Source of the DNA: Actinomadura soli
Lineage (GTDB): Bacteria; Actinomycetota; Actinomycetes; Streptosporangiales; Streptosporangiaceae
Direction of reading: 5' to 3'
Assembly (NCBI RefSeq): GCF_005889715.1
Contig: NZ_VCKW01000029.1
Location: 1-49,428, forward strand
Length of the DNA: 49,428 bases
This document shows positions 17,336 to 24,823 of the stretch, piece after piece (position 1 is the first letter of the stretch; each line of letters starts with the position of its first letter). The notes under the pieces are model-generated. The model searched no databases, was not told the DNA's origin, and saw only the letters and a list, made by a program, of their open reading frames with translations. Both the position numbers and the translations under genes were made by a program.

Positions 17336-17595
17336 CGCTTTCTCCTTGCGGCGGGGGTCCGCAATCGCTGCGGCGAGCAGGACCCGGGGGCGAGAAGGTG
17401 GTCGTGAAGGCACCGCATCGCGAGAGGTGCTGGATACGGCGAGGGGCCGAAGATGCTGACGCCGCCAGGGCCGACCACCAGCCCGACGATGATCAGGACC
17501 ACGCCCCAGAGGATGTCGCGGCGCGCGACACGTACGTAGATCCCGGCGATGACCAGGATGACTGCGATGGCCGCGAGATTGTTGCCATGGGGCAA
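17332..17595 (-). CDS. GPGG-motif small membrane protein
   Basis: 87 residues; the only in-frame start near the conserved part is TTG 17595, with a weak GGGAA upstream. Two membrane helices are visible (NNLAAIAVILVIAGIYV and ILWGVVLIIVGLVV) followed by GPGGVSIFG, the hallmark of the GPGG small membrane protein family. Family members usually end soon after this motif; here about 35 extra, mostly polar residues follow and end in an ATGA overlap with the LPFR gene. The extension may be real or the product of an old frameshift. Function unknown. Confidence 0.7.
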   Translation of the reverse strand: MPHGNNLAAIAVILVIAGIYVRVARRDILWGVVLIIVGLVVGPGGVSIFGPSPYPAPLAMRCLHDHLLAPGSCSPQRLRTPAARRKR

Positions 17596-17760
17596 CGGTT
17601 CCCGGGCGCTGGATGCTCAAACACGCTAGTGAAGCGGCAGGGCATGGCGATAGGCGCCGGTGCCGACGGTGGGCCGCCACTGTTACCCCAGGTCTTGGCC
17701 GACGCGCGTTTGGCTTGATGCCGAACGGGGAGAGCCGCCCGTCCAGTGAAAGGTGGCGAT

Positions 17761-18603
17761 ATGTCGGCGAACGTGGCAGGCAGTGTGCCAGGCACAGGGC
17801 GCAAGACCGCGGGACACCCGTGGTTTCATCGTCTGACCCGCACGGGCCTGGCGGCCCGCGGGATCATCTACCTGCTGATCGGACTGCTCGCGGCGCAGAT
17901 CGGCATGGGGAACGGAAAAGGAGAGGCGGACCAGAAGGGAGCGCTGGCCACTGTGGTCGGCACCCCTGGCGGGACAGTCGCACTCTGGTTGATCGTGGTC
18001 GGATTCGCCGGCCTCGCCTTGTGGCAATACGCTGAGGCCCGCTACGGCCAGCCGGTCCCGGACGGGCACAAGGCGCACAATCGGCTCGTGTCGTTCACAC
18101 GCGGCCTGCTGTACACCGCCAGCCTCATCGGGGCATTGGCCTTCGCCCTCGGCCACCAGGGCGGCTCCACCGACCAGCGGTCCCAGGCCTTCACCGCCAA
18201 GGTGATGGCCGAGCCGGGCGGCCGTTGGGTCGTGCTGGCGATCGCGGCCGGCTTCCTGATCGTGGGAGCCGCCATCATCTACACCGGAGCCCGGCGAGAA
18301 TTCCTGCAGGAACTCAAGACCGGGCAGATACACGCCCGGGCACGCCAGGCCGTCACGGTGCTGGGGCTGCTCGGCAACTGCGCCCGCGGCCTGGTCTTCA
18401 GCGGAGTCGGCGTCTTTCTCGGCTATGCCGCGATCACCTTCGACCCGGGCAAGGCCAAGGGCTTGGACGGCACCTTGCGCGAGTCGGCGCACACTCCAGC
18501 CGGCCCGTGGCTGCTGGTCGCCGTGGCCGTGGGATTGGCGATCTTCGGCGTGTACTCCTTCTGCGAAGCGCGCTGGCGCAAAGTGGAGACCGTCCGGGCC
18601 TGA
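17761..18603 (+). CDS. DUF1206 integral membrane protein
   Basis: 280 residues from ATG 17761 (AAAGGTGG upstream; an in-frame GTG five codons earlier has no site). Six membrane helices are arranged as three repeated pairs, each opening with a similar LTRTGLAARGIIYLLIGLLA-like stretch (about 24-43; compare LVSFTRGLLYTASLIGALAF and LLGNCARGLVFSGVGVFLGY). This triple repeat is DUF1206, a membrane family of unknown function that is widespread in actinomycetes. A possible promoter, GTTT-15 bp-GGGGAG, starts near 17707. It sits inside the phosphatase/MarR cluster, so a stress role is plausible but unproven. Confidence 0.9.
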   Translation: MSANVAGSVPGTGRKTAGHPWFHRLTRTGLAARGIIYLLIGLLAAQIGMGNGKGEADQKGALATVVGTPGGTVALWLIVVGFAGLALWQYAEARYGQPVPDGHKAHNRLVSFTRGLLYTASLIGALAFALGHQGGSTDQRSQAFTAKVMAEPGGRWVVLAIAAGFLIVGAAIIYTGARREFLQELKTGQIHARARQAVTVLGLLGNCARGLVFSGVGVFLGYAAITFDPGKAKGLDGTLRESAHTPAGPWLLVAVAVGLAIFGVYSFCEARWRKVETVRA

Positions 18604-18688
18604 TCAACGCGCCGACGGGAGCGACCTTCAAGCCCGCGAGTCGGTCGGTATCGGTCAGGTGCCGCGGCAGACGTCGGCGTAGCGCCCT

Positions 18689-18731
18689 TGACGAGTGAGG
18701 TACATTCACATTAGTTGCCATATGACAACTA
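18689..18731 (+). promoter_or_regulatory. Promoter and operator copy 2 before the small membrane peptide
   Basis: TTGACG (18689-18694) lies 17-18 bp before a poor -10 (TTAGTT/TAGTTG). The latter is part of a 20-bp palindrome (18712-18731, one arm mismatch) with core TTGCCATATGACAA. A regulator bound here would cover the -10 region. Confidence 0.65.
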
Positions 18732-18738
18732 CTGACTC

Positions 18739-18840
18739 ATGGAGATACCGGGAGAAACCTTGATTAAGATCATCCTGCTTATTGTGGTGATTCTCGTCGC
18801 GCTCGCGGTAGCCCGGATGATGCTCAATCGCCGCCCTTAG
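18739..18840 (+). CDS. Tiny single-helix membrane peptide
   Basis: The frame from ATG 18739 gives 33 residues. TTG 18760 in the same frame gives 26 and has the better ribosome site (GGGAG, seven bases). Either way the core is IKIILLIVVILVALAVA, one membrane helix, followed by a short basic tail RMMLNRRP and TAG. It begins 8-29 bp after operator copy 2, which strongly suggests it is a regulated gene. It resembles in style the many short hydrophobic stress peptides of actinomycetes, but I cannot assign a family. Confidence 0.65.
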   Translation: MEIPGETLIKIILLIVVILVALAVARMMLNRRP

Positions 18841-18863
18841 GCAACGGCGATGATCTGGAATAC

Positions 18864-20036
18864 TTATTTCCAGTCAAGGCAGAGCACCACGGCGTCGTCA
18901 GCGAGATCGCGGCCTTCGTGATAGTCGATCAGGGAAGCGATGATCGACAGCGGAACCTCTGATGTGTCCTGTAGCCGAGTACGCCGGATCTGCTGCTCCA
19001 GGACCAGCGTTCCGTAATCACCGCCGCTGGGAGCGGCGGCTGAGAAGACGCCGTCGCTCACGATGACGAGGCGGTCTCCAGGCTCGATATTGAAATGCTG
19101 AATCTCGTAAGCGGTTTCGGCGAACATCCCCAGCGGCATCTGATGCTCGAGTTCGATCGGGGTCACCTTCGCCCCGCGCATGCGAAGGAGGCGCGGTGAT
19201 CCCGCGTCGACCGCCGAAACCAGGCCATCGGCCAGATCAATGCGCAACACCAGTGTCTCGGTGAATTCCTCGCCGCGGTAACGGGCATGGACGACGTCCC
19301 CCGCCAGGCTTGCCTGCTCGGCCACATCTCCGCCTGAACGCCGCGCGTTCCGTAGCGCTCCCACGGTCAGCGAGGTCAGCAAGGCCGCTTGGATGCCCGT
19401 CCCGGAACCGTTGGTCACGGTCAGTGCCAGATGGTCCTGTTCAGTGGACCAGTCGAAGTTGTCGCCACCGATTGAGTAGGCCGGCTCCAGGTGGCCCGCC
19501 AGGCTGTACTCCGAACCCGCGCAGCCCTGGCCGGGAAGCAACTGCCACTGCAGTTCCGCGGCGAGCGTCAGTCGGCGTCTGCGGCGAACCCGTTCGTAGC
19601 GGTCGGTATGGTTCCAGGCGACCTTCAGGGCCGCCCCGGCGATCTCGGCGATCTCATCGATCTCATCGACAAGTCGGCCGGGCTCGGGAACCGTCGTCAC
19701 GACGCCGAGCACACCCAGGCGCTCACCACGCGCCAGAACCGGAGCAAGAATCTCGCATGCCGCGCTGCCGTCCTCGAGCGTGACGGGCTCCAGCATCGGG
19801 CGGCGGGAGATGAACACTCGCCCGGCCGCGGTGCCCAGCATCTGAATGGGGGCGTCGTCGAGTTCGCCATCCGGTGAAAGCAGCACGCTGAGGTGATAGT
19901 CGGCCAAGAGCAGCCGAACGACCACCACGTCAGGCAGCCCCTCCACGATCGCCTTCTCCAGAGACTCGGGCAACGAATGCGCTGGAGCCGCGCGGATCGC
20001 GCGCTCCACCTCGGCCGGGAAATGTGATCGCCGCAT
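18864..20036 (-). CDS. SpoIIE/RsbU-type phosphatase with GAF-like domain (copy 2)
   Basis: 390 residues from ATG 20036; the ribosome site (GGTGAT) is weak. The architecture is identical to copy 1: GAF-like region (15-140, RLLLADYHLSVLLSPDG), then AAELQWQLLP, GGDNFDWS (190-197), TNGSGTGIQAALLTSLTVGA, SDGV and the C-terminal ADDAVVLCLDWK. N209 replaces the usual metal-binding Asp, as in copy 1. The two proteins share long identical blocks, for example NFDWSTE and AALLTSLTVGALRNARR, so they arose by duplication. Most divergence is in the sensor half, which may receive different signals. It is divergent from MarR 2 and converges on the tiny membrane peptide gene. Confidence 0.9.
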   Translation of the reverse strand: MRRSHFPAEVERAIRAAPAHSLPESLEKAIVEGLPDVVVVRLLLADYHLSVLLSPDGELDDAPIQMLGTAAGRVFISRRPMLEPVTLEDGSAACEILAPVLARGERLGVLGVVTTVPEPGRLVDEIDEIAEIAGAALKVAWNHTDRYERVRRRRRLTLAAELQWQLLPGQGCAGSEYSLAGHLEPAYSIGGDNFDWSTEQDHLALTVTNGSGTGIQAALLTSLTVGALRNARRSGGDVAEQASLAGDVVHARYRGEEFTETLVLRIDLADGLVSAVDAGSPRLLRMRGAKVTPIELEHQMPLGMFAETAYEIQHFNIEPGDRLVIVSDGVFSAAAPSGGDYGTLVLEQQIRRTRLQDTSEVPLSIIASLIDYHEGRDLADDAVVLCLDWK

Positions 20037-20143
20037 CAGCGCATCACCGACATAGCTCTAAGGTGCCCTGAATGAGACTTTCGGTGACGGGTAGGGGATC
20101 GATGATCAGCCGCCAACCCTCCTGGCACGGGTGAGGTAACAAA

Positions 20144-20632
20144 TTGACCGGCCCCAGGGAGTCCCCCTCGGAAGACATCCCCACCGACGTCATGCACGCA
20201 GCCGATTACCTCGCGCGGCTGTGGGCACAAAGCCGTGAGGGCGCCGAGCCGTCCATCTCCAGCCCGCAATTCGACTGCCTCCTCGCCATCGACCGGCGAG
20301 CGGGACTGACCATCAACGAACTTGCCGGAGCTCTGGTGGCCGCTCCCTCGTCGGTCTCGCGTCTTTGTGACAGGCTGCAGGCTGCCGGTCTCGTAGAGCG
20401 GGAGACACCCGACGCCGATCGTCGCAGGACCACGCTGGTACTCACGCGTCATGGGCGGCAGCTCCTTCATCAAGTTGTCCACCGGCGCCAACGTGATCTG
20501 GCCGCGCTCATGAACCAGATGTCAGCAACCGGTCGCGCCGCCTTGCTGCGCGGACTCTCCGACCTTCAGGCCATCCTTGATGATACCTCCCCAAATGCCC
20601 TGATCGAGGGCGACGGACCCATGCGGGCCTGA
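20144..20632 (+). CDS. MarR-family regulator paired with phosphatase 2
   Basis: 162 residues from TTG 20144, with GAGGTAA directly upstream. The winged helix runs about 35-105: ISSPQFDCLLAIDRRAGLTINELAGALVAAPSSVSRLCDRLQAAGLVERETPDADRRRTTLVLTRHG. Its recognition helix is nearly the same as that of the MarR at 16259. It is divergent from phosphatase 2 across 107 bp. That gap lacks the TTGCCATATGGCAA palindrome, so it may act on the shared distant sites or on a different sequence. Confidence 0.88.
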   Translation: MTGPRESPSEDIPTDVMHAADYLARLWAQSREGAEPSISSPQFDCLLAIDRRAGLTINELAGALVAAPSSVSRLCDRLQAAGLVERETPDADRRRTTLVLTRHGRQLLHQVVHRRQRDLAALMNQMSATGRAALLRGLSDLQAILDDTSPNALIEGDGPMRA

Positions 20633-21087
20633 GACCGACACAGCCTTCAAACCTGGGCAGCCACACCCAGGGCAGGCATGCCGCACGGCAGCGAGCACGA
20701 AAACCCATCCTCGGCGCGCCAACGTCGAGCACTATTAGTTAGTGCCCGAATACGCTATGCCACCCTCGGGTAGCGACCGCGAGGGTGTGGCGCTTCGGGG
20801 CACCGGCGGTTCCGTCGACGGTCGGCTCCGCCACCGGCTGGTGCCGGAAATCGACAGGACTGGCCGACAGAGATATAGTTGCCATATGGCAACTATTGTC
20901 GACGCGTGAGACTTGTGTCTTCATCACAGAGCTTTGGATGCTGCCACGCCCGGGACGACCTGGCACGTGGCCGCTCGGAAGCCGAGCACAGATCTGGAGA
21001 GTCTGGTCAAGGCGTCCGCGCGAGGGGCGCGGGTGATCTGAGTTGATGCCACCCAGCCGCAGACTAGGGCAAGGAGGGCAAGGTCGC
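20633..21087. other. Upstream region of the STAS gene
   Basis: 455 bp. It contains a promoter with operator copy 3 (20851-20896) and then a roughly 200-nt leader before the STAS start. A short frame in the leader (GTG near 20907, 46 codons) has no ribosome site and looks non-coding. The part before 20850 shows nothing recognisable. Confidence 0.5.
20851..20896 (+). promoter_or_regulatory. Promoter and operator copy 3 of the STAS gene
   Basis: TCGACA (20851-20856), 17 bp, TATAGT (20874-20879) is a good vegetative promoter. A perfect 22-bp palindrome (20875-20896, core TTGCCATATGGCAA flanked by ATAG and CTAT) covers the -10 and the start point. This is the longest of the three copies. Confidence 0.8.
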
Positions 21088-21486
21088 GTGGACGGACGAC
21101 TCGGTCTGTACAGCAAAACACTTCCCGGGGCCACGCTCGTCTCGGTCGAGGGTGAACTGGACGGGTCCGCGGTCGAAGAGTTTGACACCTACATCACGCG
21201 AGTTCAGCAAGGCCCCGGTGATCACCTGGTCGTCGATCTTTCCGAAGTCGCAATGCTGGACAGTGCGGCGGTACGCGCGATCATGCGGATCCAGAGCTAC
21301 GCAGTTGAGCACGGCGGATCGGTTCGGCTGGCCGGGCTACAGCCTTTCGTGCGGCAGGTCATCCGGCAGACCAAGCTCGATGAACGCATACCGGTTCACC
21401 GCGATGCGACCGCGGCTCTCCGCGCCGCGCTCACCGGAATGCCAGGCGGTGCTTCAAACTGCTCGATCCGCGACATGAGCGTCTGA
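21088..21486 (+). CDS. STAS-domain anti-anti-sigma-type protein
   Basis: 132 residues from GTG 21088 with AAGGAGGG upstream. The STAS fold is clear: LVSVEGELDGSAVEEFDTYI, HLVVDLSEVAMLDSAAVRAIMRIQ, GGSVRLAGLQPFVRQVIRQTKLDERIPVH. S59 in the MLDSAAV motif is at the phosphorylation site of SpoIIAA/RsbV antagonists. When dephosphorylated, such proteins bind an anti-sigma kinase and free its sigma factor. Two SpoIIE phosphatases that could act on it are encoded nearby, but no HATPase anti-sigma kinase or sigma factor is in the window, so the partner must lie elsewhere. Confidence 0.9.
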   Translation: MDGRLGLYSKTLPGATLVSVEGELDGSAVEEFDTYITRVQQGPGDHLVVDLSEVAMLDSAAVRAIMRIQSYAVEHGGSVRLAGLQPFVRQVIRQTKLDERIPVHRDATAALRAALTGMPGGASNCSIRDMSV

Positions 21487-21538
21487 TCACGAGGAATGCT
21501 TACTTCTTCCCTTTGCCGAAGGCCAGGCTCAACTCGGT

Positions 21539-22764
21539 TTGCCCGTCGAGCCGGCTCCGGCGTGGAAGGAGATCCTGGCGGGGCTGCGCGACCCGGTTCC
21601 GCGGGCGTCGGCGATCGGCGCGCTGGCCGACCTGGTGGCCACACCGTTGGGCCTGTGGCTGCTGCGCACGTCCTACGTCACGCCCGGCACCGACCCGGCT
21701 CCGCTGCTGGAGAATCGGTTCGCCGGCTCCCGCGCGCTGCGCGCCCATCTGTTCGACCGGCTCATTCCCGCGCTGATCGACACTCGTCCGCCCAGCGACG
21801 ACCCCGCCGAGATGTTCCGGCCGCGCCGCCGCCACGACCCCGCCCAGGTCCGCCGCTGGCTGGGCTACCTCGCCCACCAGCTCACCCGTACGGGCAGTCG
21901 CGACTTCGCCTGGTGGCACCTGGCCCGCACGGCCCGCACCACGCGTTTGCCCAGGCTCATCGCTGCCCTCGCGATCGGCATCGCCGCCGTCGCCGCGACC
22001 GCACTGGAGTTCAGCCCCGAGTTCGGACTCGCGGTCGGTCTTGTGGCCGCGCTCGTCGGCGGCGTGACGATCGCCCTGGTGACCTGGCTGCGGACGGCGT
22101 CCTGGAACGGGAACCTCCCGGCTTCGCCGACCTGCGGCTTCGCCGACGCCTCAAGCTCCTCGTACGCGTTCTCGGAGCGCGCCTCGCGGTCTGCGTCGCC
22201 ATCGGCATGGCGGTCGGGTTCCTGGCCTGGTCCGTGTTCGGGCTCACCGGCTGGTTCGGATTCGGGCTCGGGCTCGGCCTGGAGGGCGGGCTCGTGTGGG
22301 GCCTGGCGGCCTGGGCCGAGGCTCCGGCCAAGGACGAGCGGGCGCGCACGCCTCTGGCCAGCTGGCGTGCGGACCGTACCCTGAACCGCCTGCGCATCGT
22401 GACGGCGGGGCTCGTCTTCGGGCTGGTCGGCGGGCTGGTGGGAGGCATCAGAGGCGGGCTCATGGGCGGCGCCGGCGGCATGTCCGAGGCGGGCCTCGGG
22501 AGCGGGCTCGTCGCCGGAGGCGGTTTCGGGCTGCTCGGCGGACTCCTGTTCGGCTTCCTGATCGGCCGGCACCACGCCTGCTGGGCCTGCATGGCCGCGA
22601 CCGACCGGCTCAGCCGCCGCGGCCGTCTCCCGCGCAGGCTGATGCCGTTCCTGGACGACGCCCACCGACTGGGGCTGCTCCGAACAGCCGGGCCGGTCTA
22701 CCAGTTCCGCCACGCGTACCTGCACGACCACCTGGCCGCCACCTACGACCCGGACGGGGAGTGA
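21539..22764 (+). pseudogene. C-terminal remnant of a NACHT-family membrane NTPase, frameshifted
   Basis: The frame opening near 21539 gives LADLVATPLGLWLLRTSYV, RALRAHLFDRLIPALI and RRWLGYLAHQLTRTGSRDFAWWHLAR, the region that follows the NACHT ATPase in large actinomycete NACHT proteins, and then membrane helices. Near 22110-22125 homology jumps to the next frame (GFADLRLRRRLKLLVRVLG onward), consistent with one lost base. It then runs through Gly-rich membrane helices to FRHAYLHDHLA and the stop at 22762-22764. The NACHT domain itself and a proper start are missing. It sits 53 bp after the STAS gene. Probably a dead fragment. Confidence 0.75.
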
Positions 22765-23136
22765 GCCGACTACGAGTGAGCGTGCTGCGGGCGGCGGCCC
22801 GCAGTACGGCGCGCCCGTCCGGCCCTGGAGTCCTAGCTCGGGACACCAGCCGTAAGGTAGGTAGCTAGATGATCACGTGCTCGCCGCCGGGGCGGCCGGC
22901 GGGCGGGCCGGTCGCCGCGGATGCTCACCGCGATCTCCTCCCGCCCGCTCAGCTCGATGCGCAGGTCGGCGCGATTGATGTTGGCATTGTGGCGATGCCG
23001 GCGAACCCGGGCCGGTTCGTCGTGCCGCCGTTCGGTCTCGCTGATCAGCTGGCCCGCCGTGGTCGGCCGGTGTGCGACCTGTCGCAGGACCACGACAGCC
23101 TCAGGTGATCCGATCACGAGAGGTCGGGAACGGCGC
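22765..23136. other. Intergenic stretch, possible short minus-strand frame
   Basis: 372 bp. A minus-strand frame (about 22833-23147) contains INRADLRIELSGREEIAVSI, which reads like protein, but it is very Arg-rich, lacks a clear start and runs into the neighbouring gene. I do not call it. Nothing else seen. Confidence 0.4.
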
Positions 23137-23991
23137 TCAGGGGGCACAGATGGCGTAGGCGGTTACGCTCCAGGGGTCGGGTGAACCGGCGCCTGGGGTT
23201 TCCCGTCCGGTCGCGGTGACGCTGGTGAGCGCCGTGTTCGGGACGACCTGCTCGCGGATGAGCGAGTTGGTGTCGGGAAAGCCTCCGATCGAGGAACTGC
23301 CCGCGTGCACGCGAGTGCCCGCCGGGCAGGTGGCGGTGGCCGACTTGGGCGTCGTGGAGTCGCTGGCCGACGATCCGAAGACCAGGGTGCGGCCCTGGAT
23401 CGGATTCGCGCAGACCGCGACGGACGTGATGGTCCAGGTGCCGGCGTAGCCGGTGTCATCGGGCACCGCCGGGGTCAGGACCTCGGCCGGGTCGAAGGGG
23501 TTGCTGCCGAGCAGCATCACCTGTCCCTGGCCGTTGTTGACCTGGCCGCCCATGCCGATGATGTGCTTGCCGCTTGGACAGAATGCCGAGGTGTAGGTCA
23601 CACCTGTCGAGCCGGGCCCGGTGCTGGCGACGTGCTGCGCCCCGGCAGGTGCCGAGCCGCAGATGGCGTGGGCTCTGATCTGCCAGTTGGCGCCGTAGCC
23701 GGTCTCGTCCTCGTGCGCGCCGACCTTGTAGCCGCTCAGCGTCGAGGTCGGCCGCAGGCCGGTGAACACCACCTCACCAGCTCCGTTGATGATCTCGCCA
23801 CCGCCGCCGAGCACTGAGGTGCCCGCCGGGCAGGCGGCCGTGACGGACTTGGCCGTCGACGAATCGCTGACTGTGGTGGCGCTGATCCTCTGCAGATTCG
23901 GTACCGCCTGGGCCTGCGCCGTGGTGATAACTATTAAGGCGAAGGCCGTTGCGGTGATGGATAACGGGCGAATCAGGCGGTTTGCGGTCAT
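23137..23991 (-). CDS. Secreted protein with three tandem repeats
   Basis: 284 residues from ATG 23991, with GGAGAGG upstream. A signal peptide is evident (MTANRLIRPLSITATAFALI then VITTAQAQA). The mature protein has three repeats of about 80-90 residues. Each starts with a Cys-containing CPAGT/CPSGK and a Gly-rich strand (VLGGGGEI, IIGMGGQV, VHAGSSSI) and ends W-x-I/V-T/R-x-x-A-I/V-C-A/G. The two Cys per repeat could form a disulphide. Probably an extracellular beta-rich protein; ligand and role unknown. Confidence 0.8.
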   Translation of the reverse strand: MTANRLIRPLSITATAFALIVITTAQAQAVPNLQRISATTVSDSSTAKSVTAACPAGTSVLGGGGEIINGAGEVVFTGLRPTSTLSGYKVGAHEDETGYGANWQIRAHAICGSAPAGAQHVASTGPGSTGVTYTSAFCPSGKHIIGMGGQVNNGQGQVMLLGSNPFDPAEVLTPAVPDDTGYAGTWTITSVAVCANPIQGRTLVFGSSASDSTTPKSATATCPAGTRVHAGSSSIGGFPDTNSLIREQVVPNTALTSVTATGRETPGAGSPDPWSVTAYAICAP

Positions 23992-24823
23992 GGTCCTCTC
24001 CGAATTCTTCCCCCGCGGTAATGCGGTCGGGCGTGTGCGCCTATCGTCGGCCATGCCGGTTCGGATGCCTAGGCCGGGCGGAGGCCGGATTGCGCCATGC
24101 AGCGATCCGGTATCCCCGCGCGAGCCCCCTTTGAACACAAGGGCATCGACGCTCAAGGCCGATGAAATTCCCACGACGGTGAAGATCAAAGATTGCGATC
24201 TACGCGGCATTGTGATCGGAACTTCGGAAGGATTCTGCGCGATCGTCCATCCGACCGAAAATCAGTGACCTTCGAGCACTTCCGTACCGAAGGTGCGGCC
24301 ACCTTGAAAATCAACCTCGATGACGCCGCAGGGACGGCCACCGCTAGCTTCAAAGCCCACCCGCCACCGAATCAGCTAGGGCGTGTCTCCCAATATGTGA
24401 CCCAACTCGGTGAGCGCGTACTCGCGCAGGTCTCCGCGCACGGCCTCGACGGAAATCTCTCCGACGCGTGCGCGCACACGGTCGTCGAAGACGAGCACTT
24501 CCAGCGCGTACGAGCTCGGTACCCCAGCGTCCTCGCCCATGTCCGGCCACTCGATGCCCGGCATCGGCGGAACCTACGCCCACGTCTCCCCGTTCATGCG
24601 CGAGCGGCTCCAAGCGTTGTGGGAGACGACCCCGGACCAGCGGGCCGCCCTCTGGTCGACGTCCCCGGTGCCGGTCCTGAACGCTCGCCGACCGGCGCAA
24701 GCGGGTTGGCCGTCTCCTGATCGGCCGTCCGCGGAGGGCCAGCCCTCGGGGCAGCGGCTGCATCTAACGATCTTGAGCCGCTGTCGACGAAGAGTTTCAG
24801 CACGTCAGGTTCTGTCAGACGGG
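23992..24823. other. Mostly non-coding stretch
   Basis: 832 bp between the secreted repeat protein and the acyl-CoA dehydrogenase. It holds one plausible small ORF (24376-24564) and a 7-bp-arm hairpin ACCTTCG...CGAAGGT near 24269-24295. The 23992-24300 part is lower in GC than its surroundings. Confidence 0.45.
24376..24564 (-). CDS. Possible small protein or gene fragment
   Basis: 62 residues from ATG 24564: balanced composition, acidic and hydrophobic alternation (SSYALEVLVFDDRVRARVGE then ISVEAVRGDL) and an end in LGHILGDTP. It looks like a real folded piece, perhaps the end of a larger protein. No good ribosome site and no family recognised. Confidence 0.4.
   Translation of the reverse strand: MPGIEWPDMGEDAGVPSSYALEVLVFDDRVRARVGEISVEAVRGDLREYALTELGHILGDTP

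Noticed and set aside
17598..17622. SigB/SigF-like promoter GTTT-15 bp-GGGAAC before the GPGG gene (minus strand)
   Set aside because: The -10 lies only two bases before the only usable start codon, so transcription would begin inside the gene; the -10 also departs from GGGTAT.
20037..20143. Search for a fourth TTGCCATATGGCAA copy between phosphatase 2 and MarR 2
   Set aside because: No copy or close variant is present, so control of this pair by the same motif is not supported.
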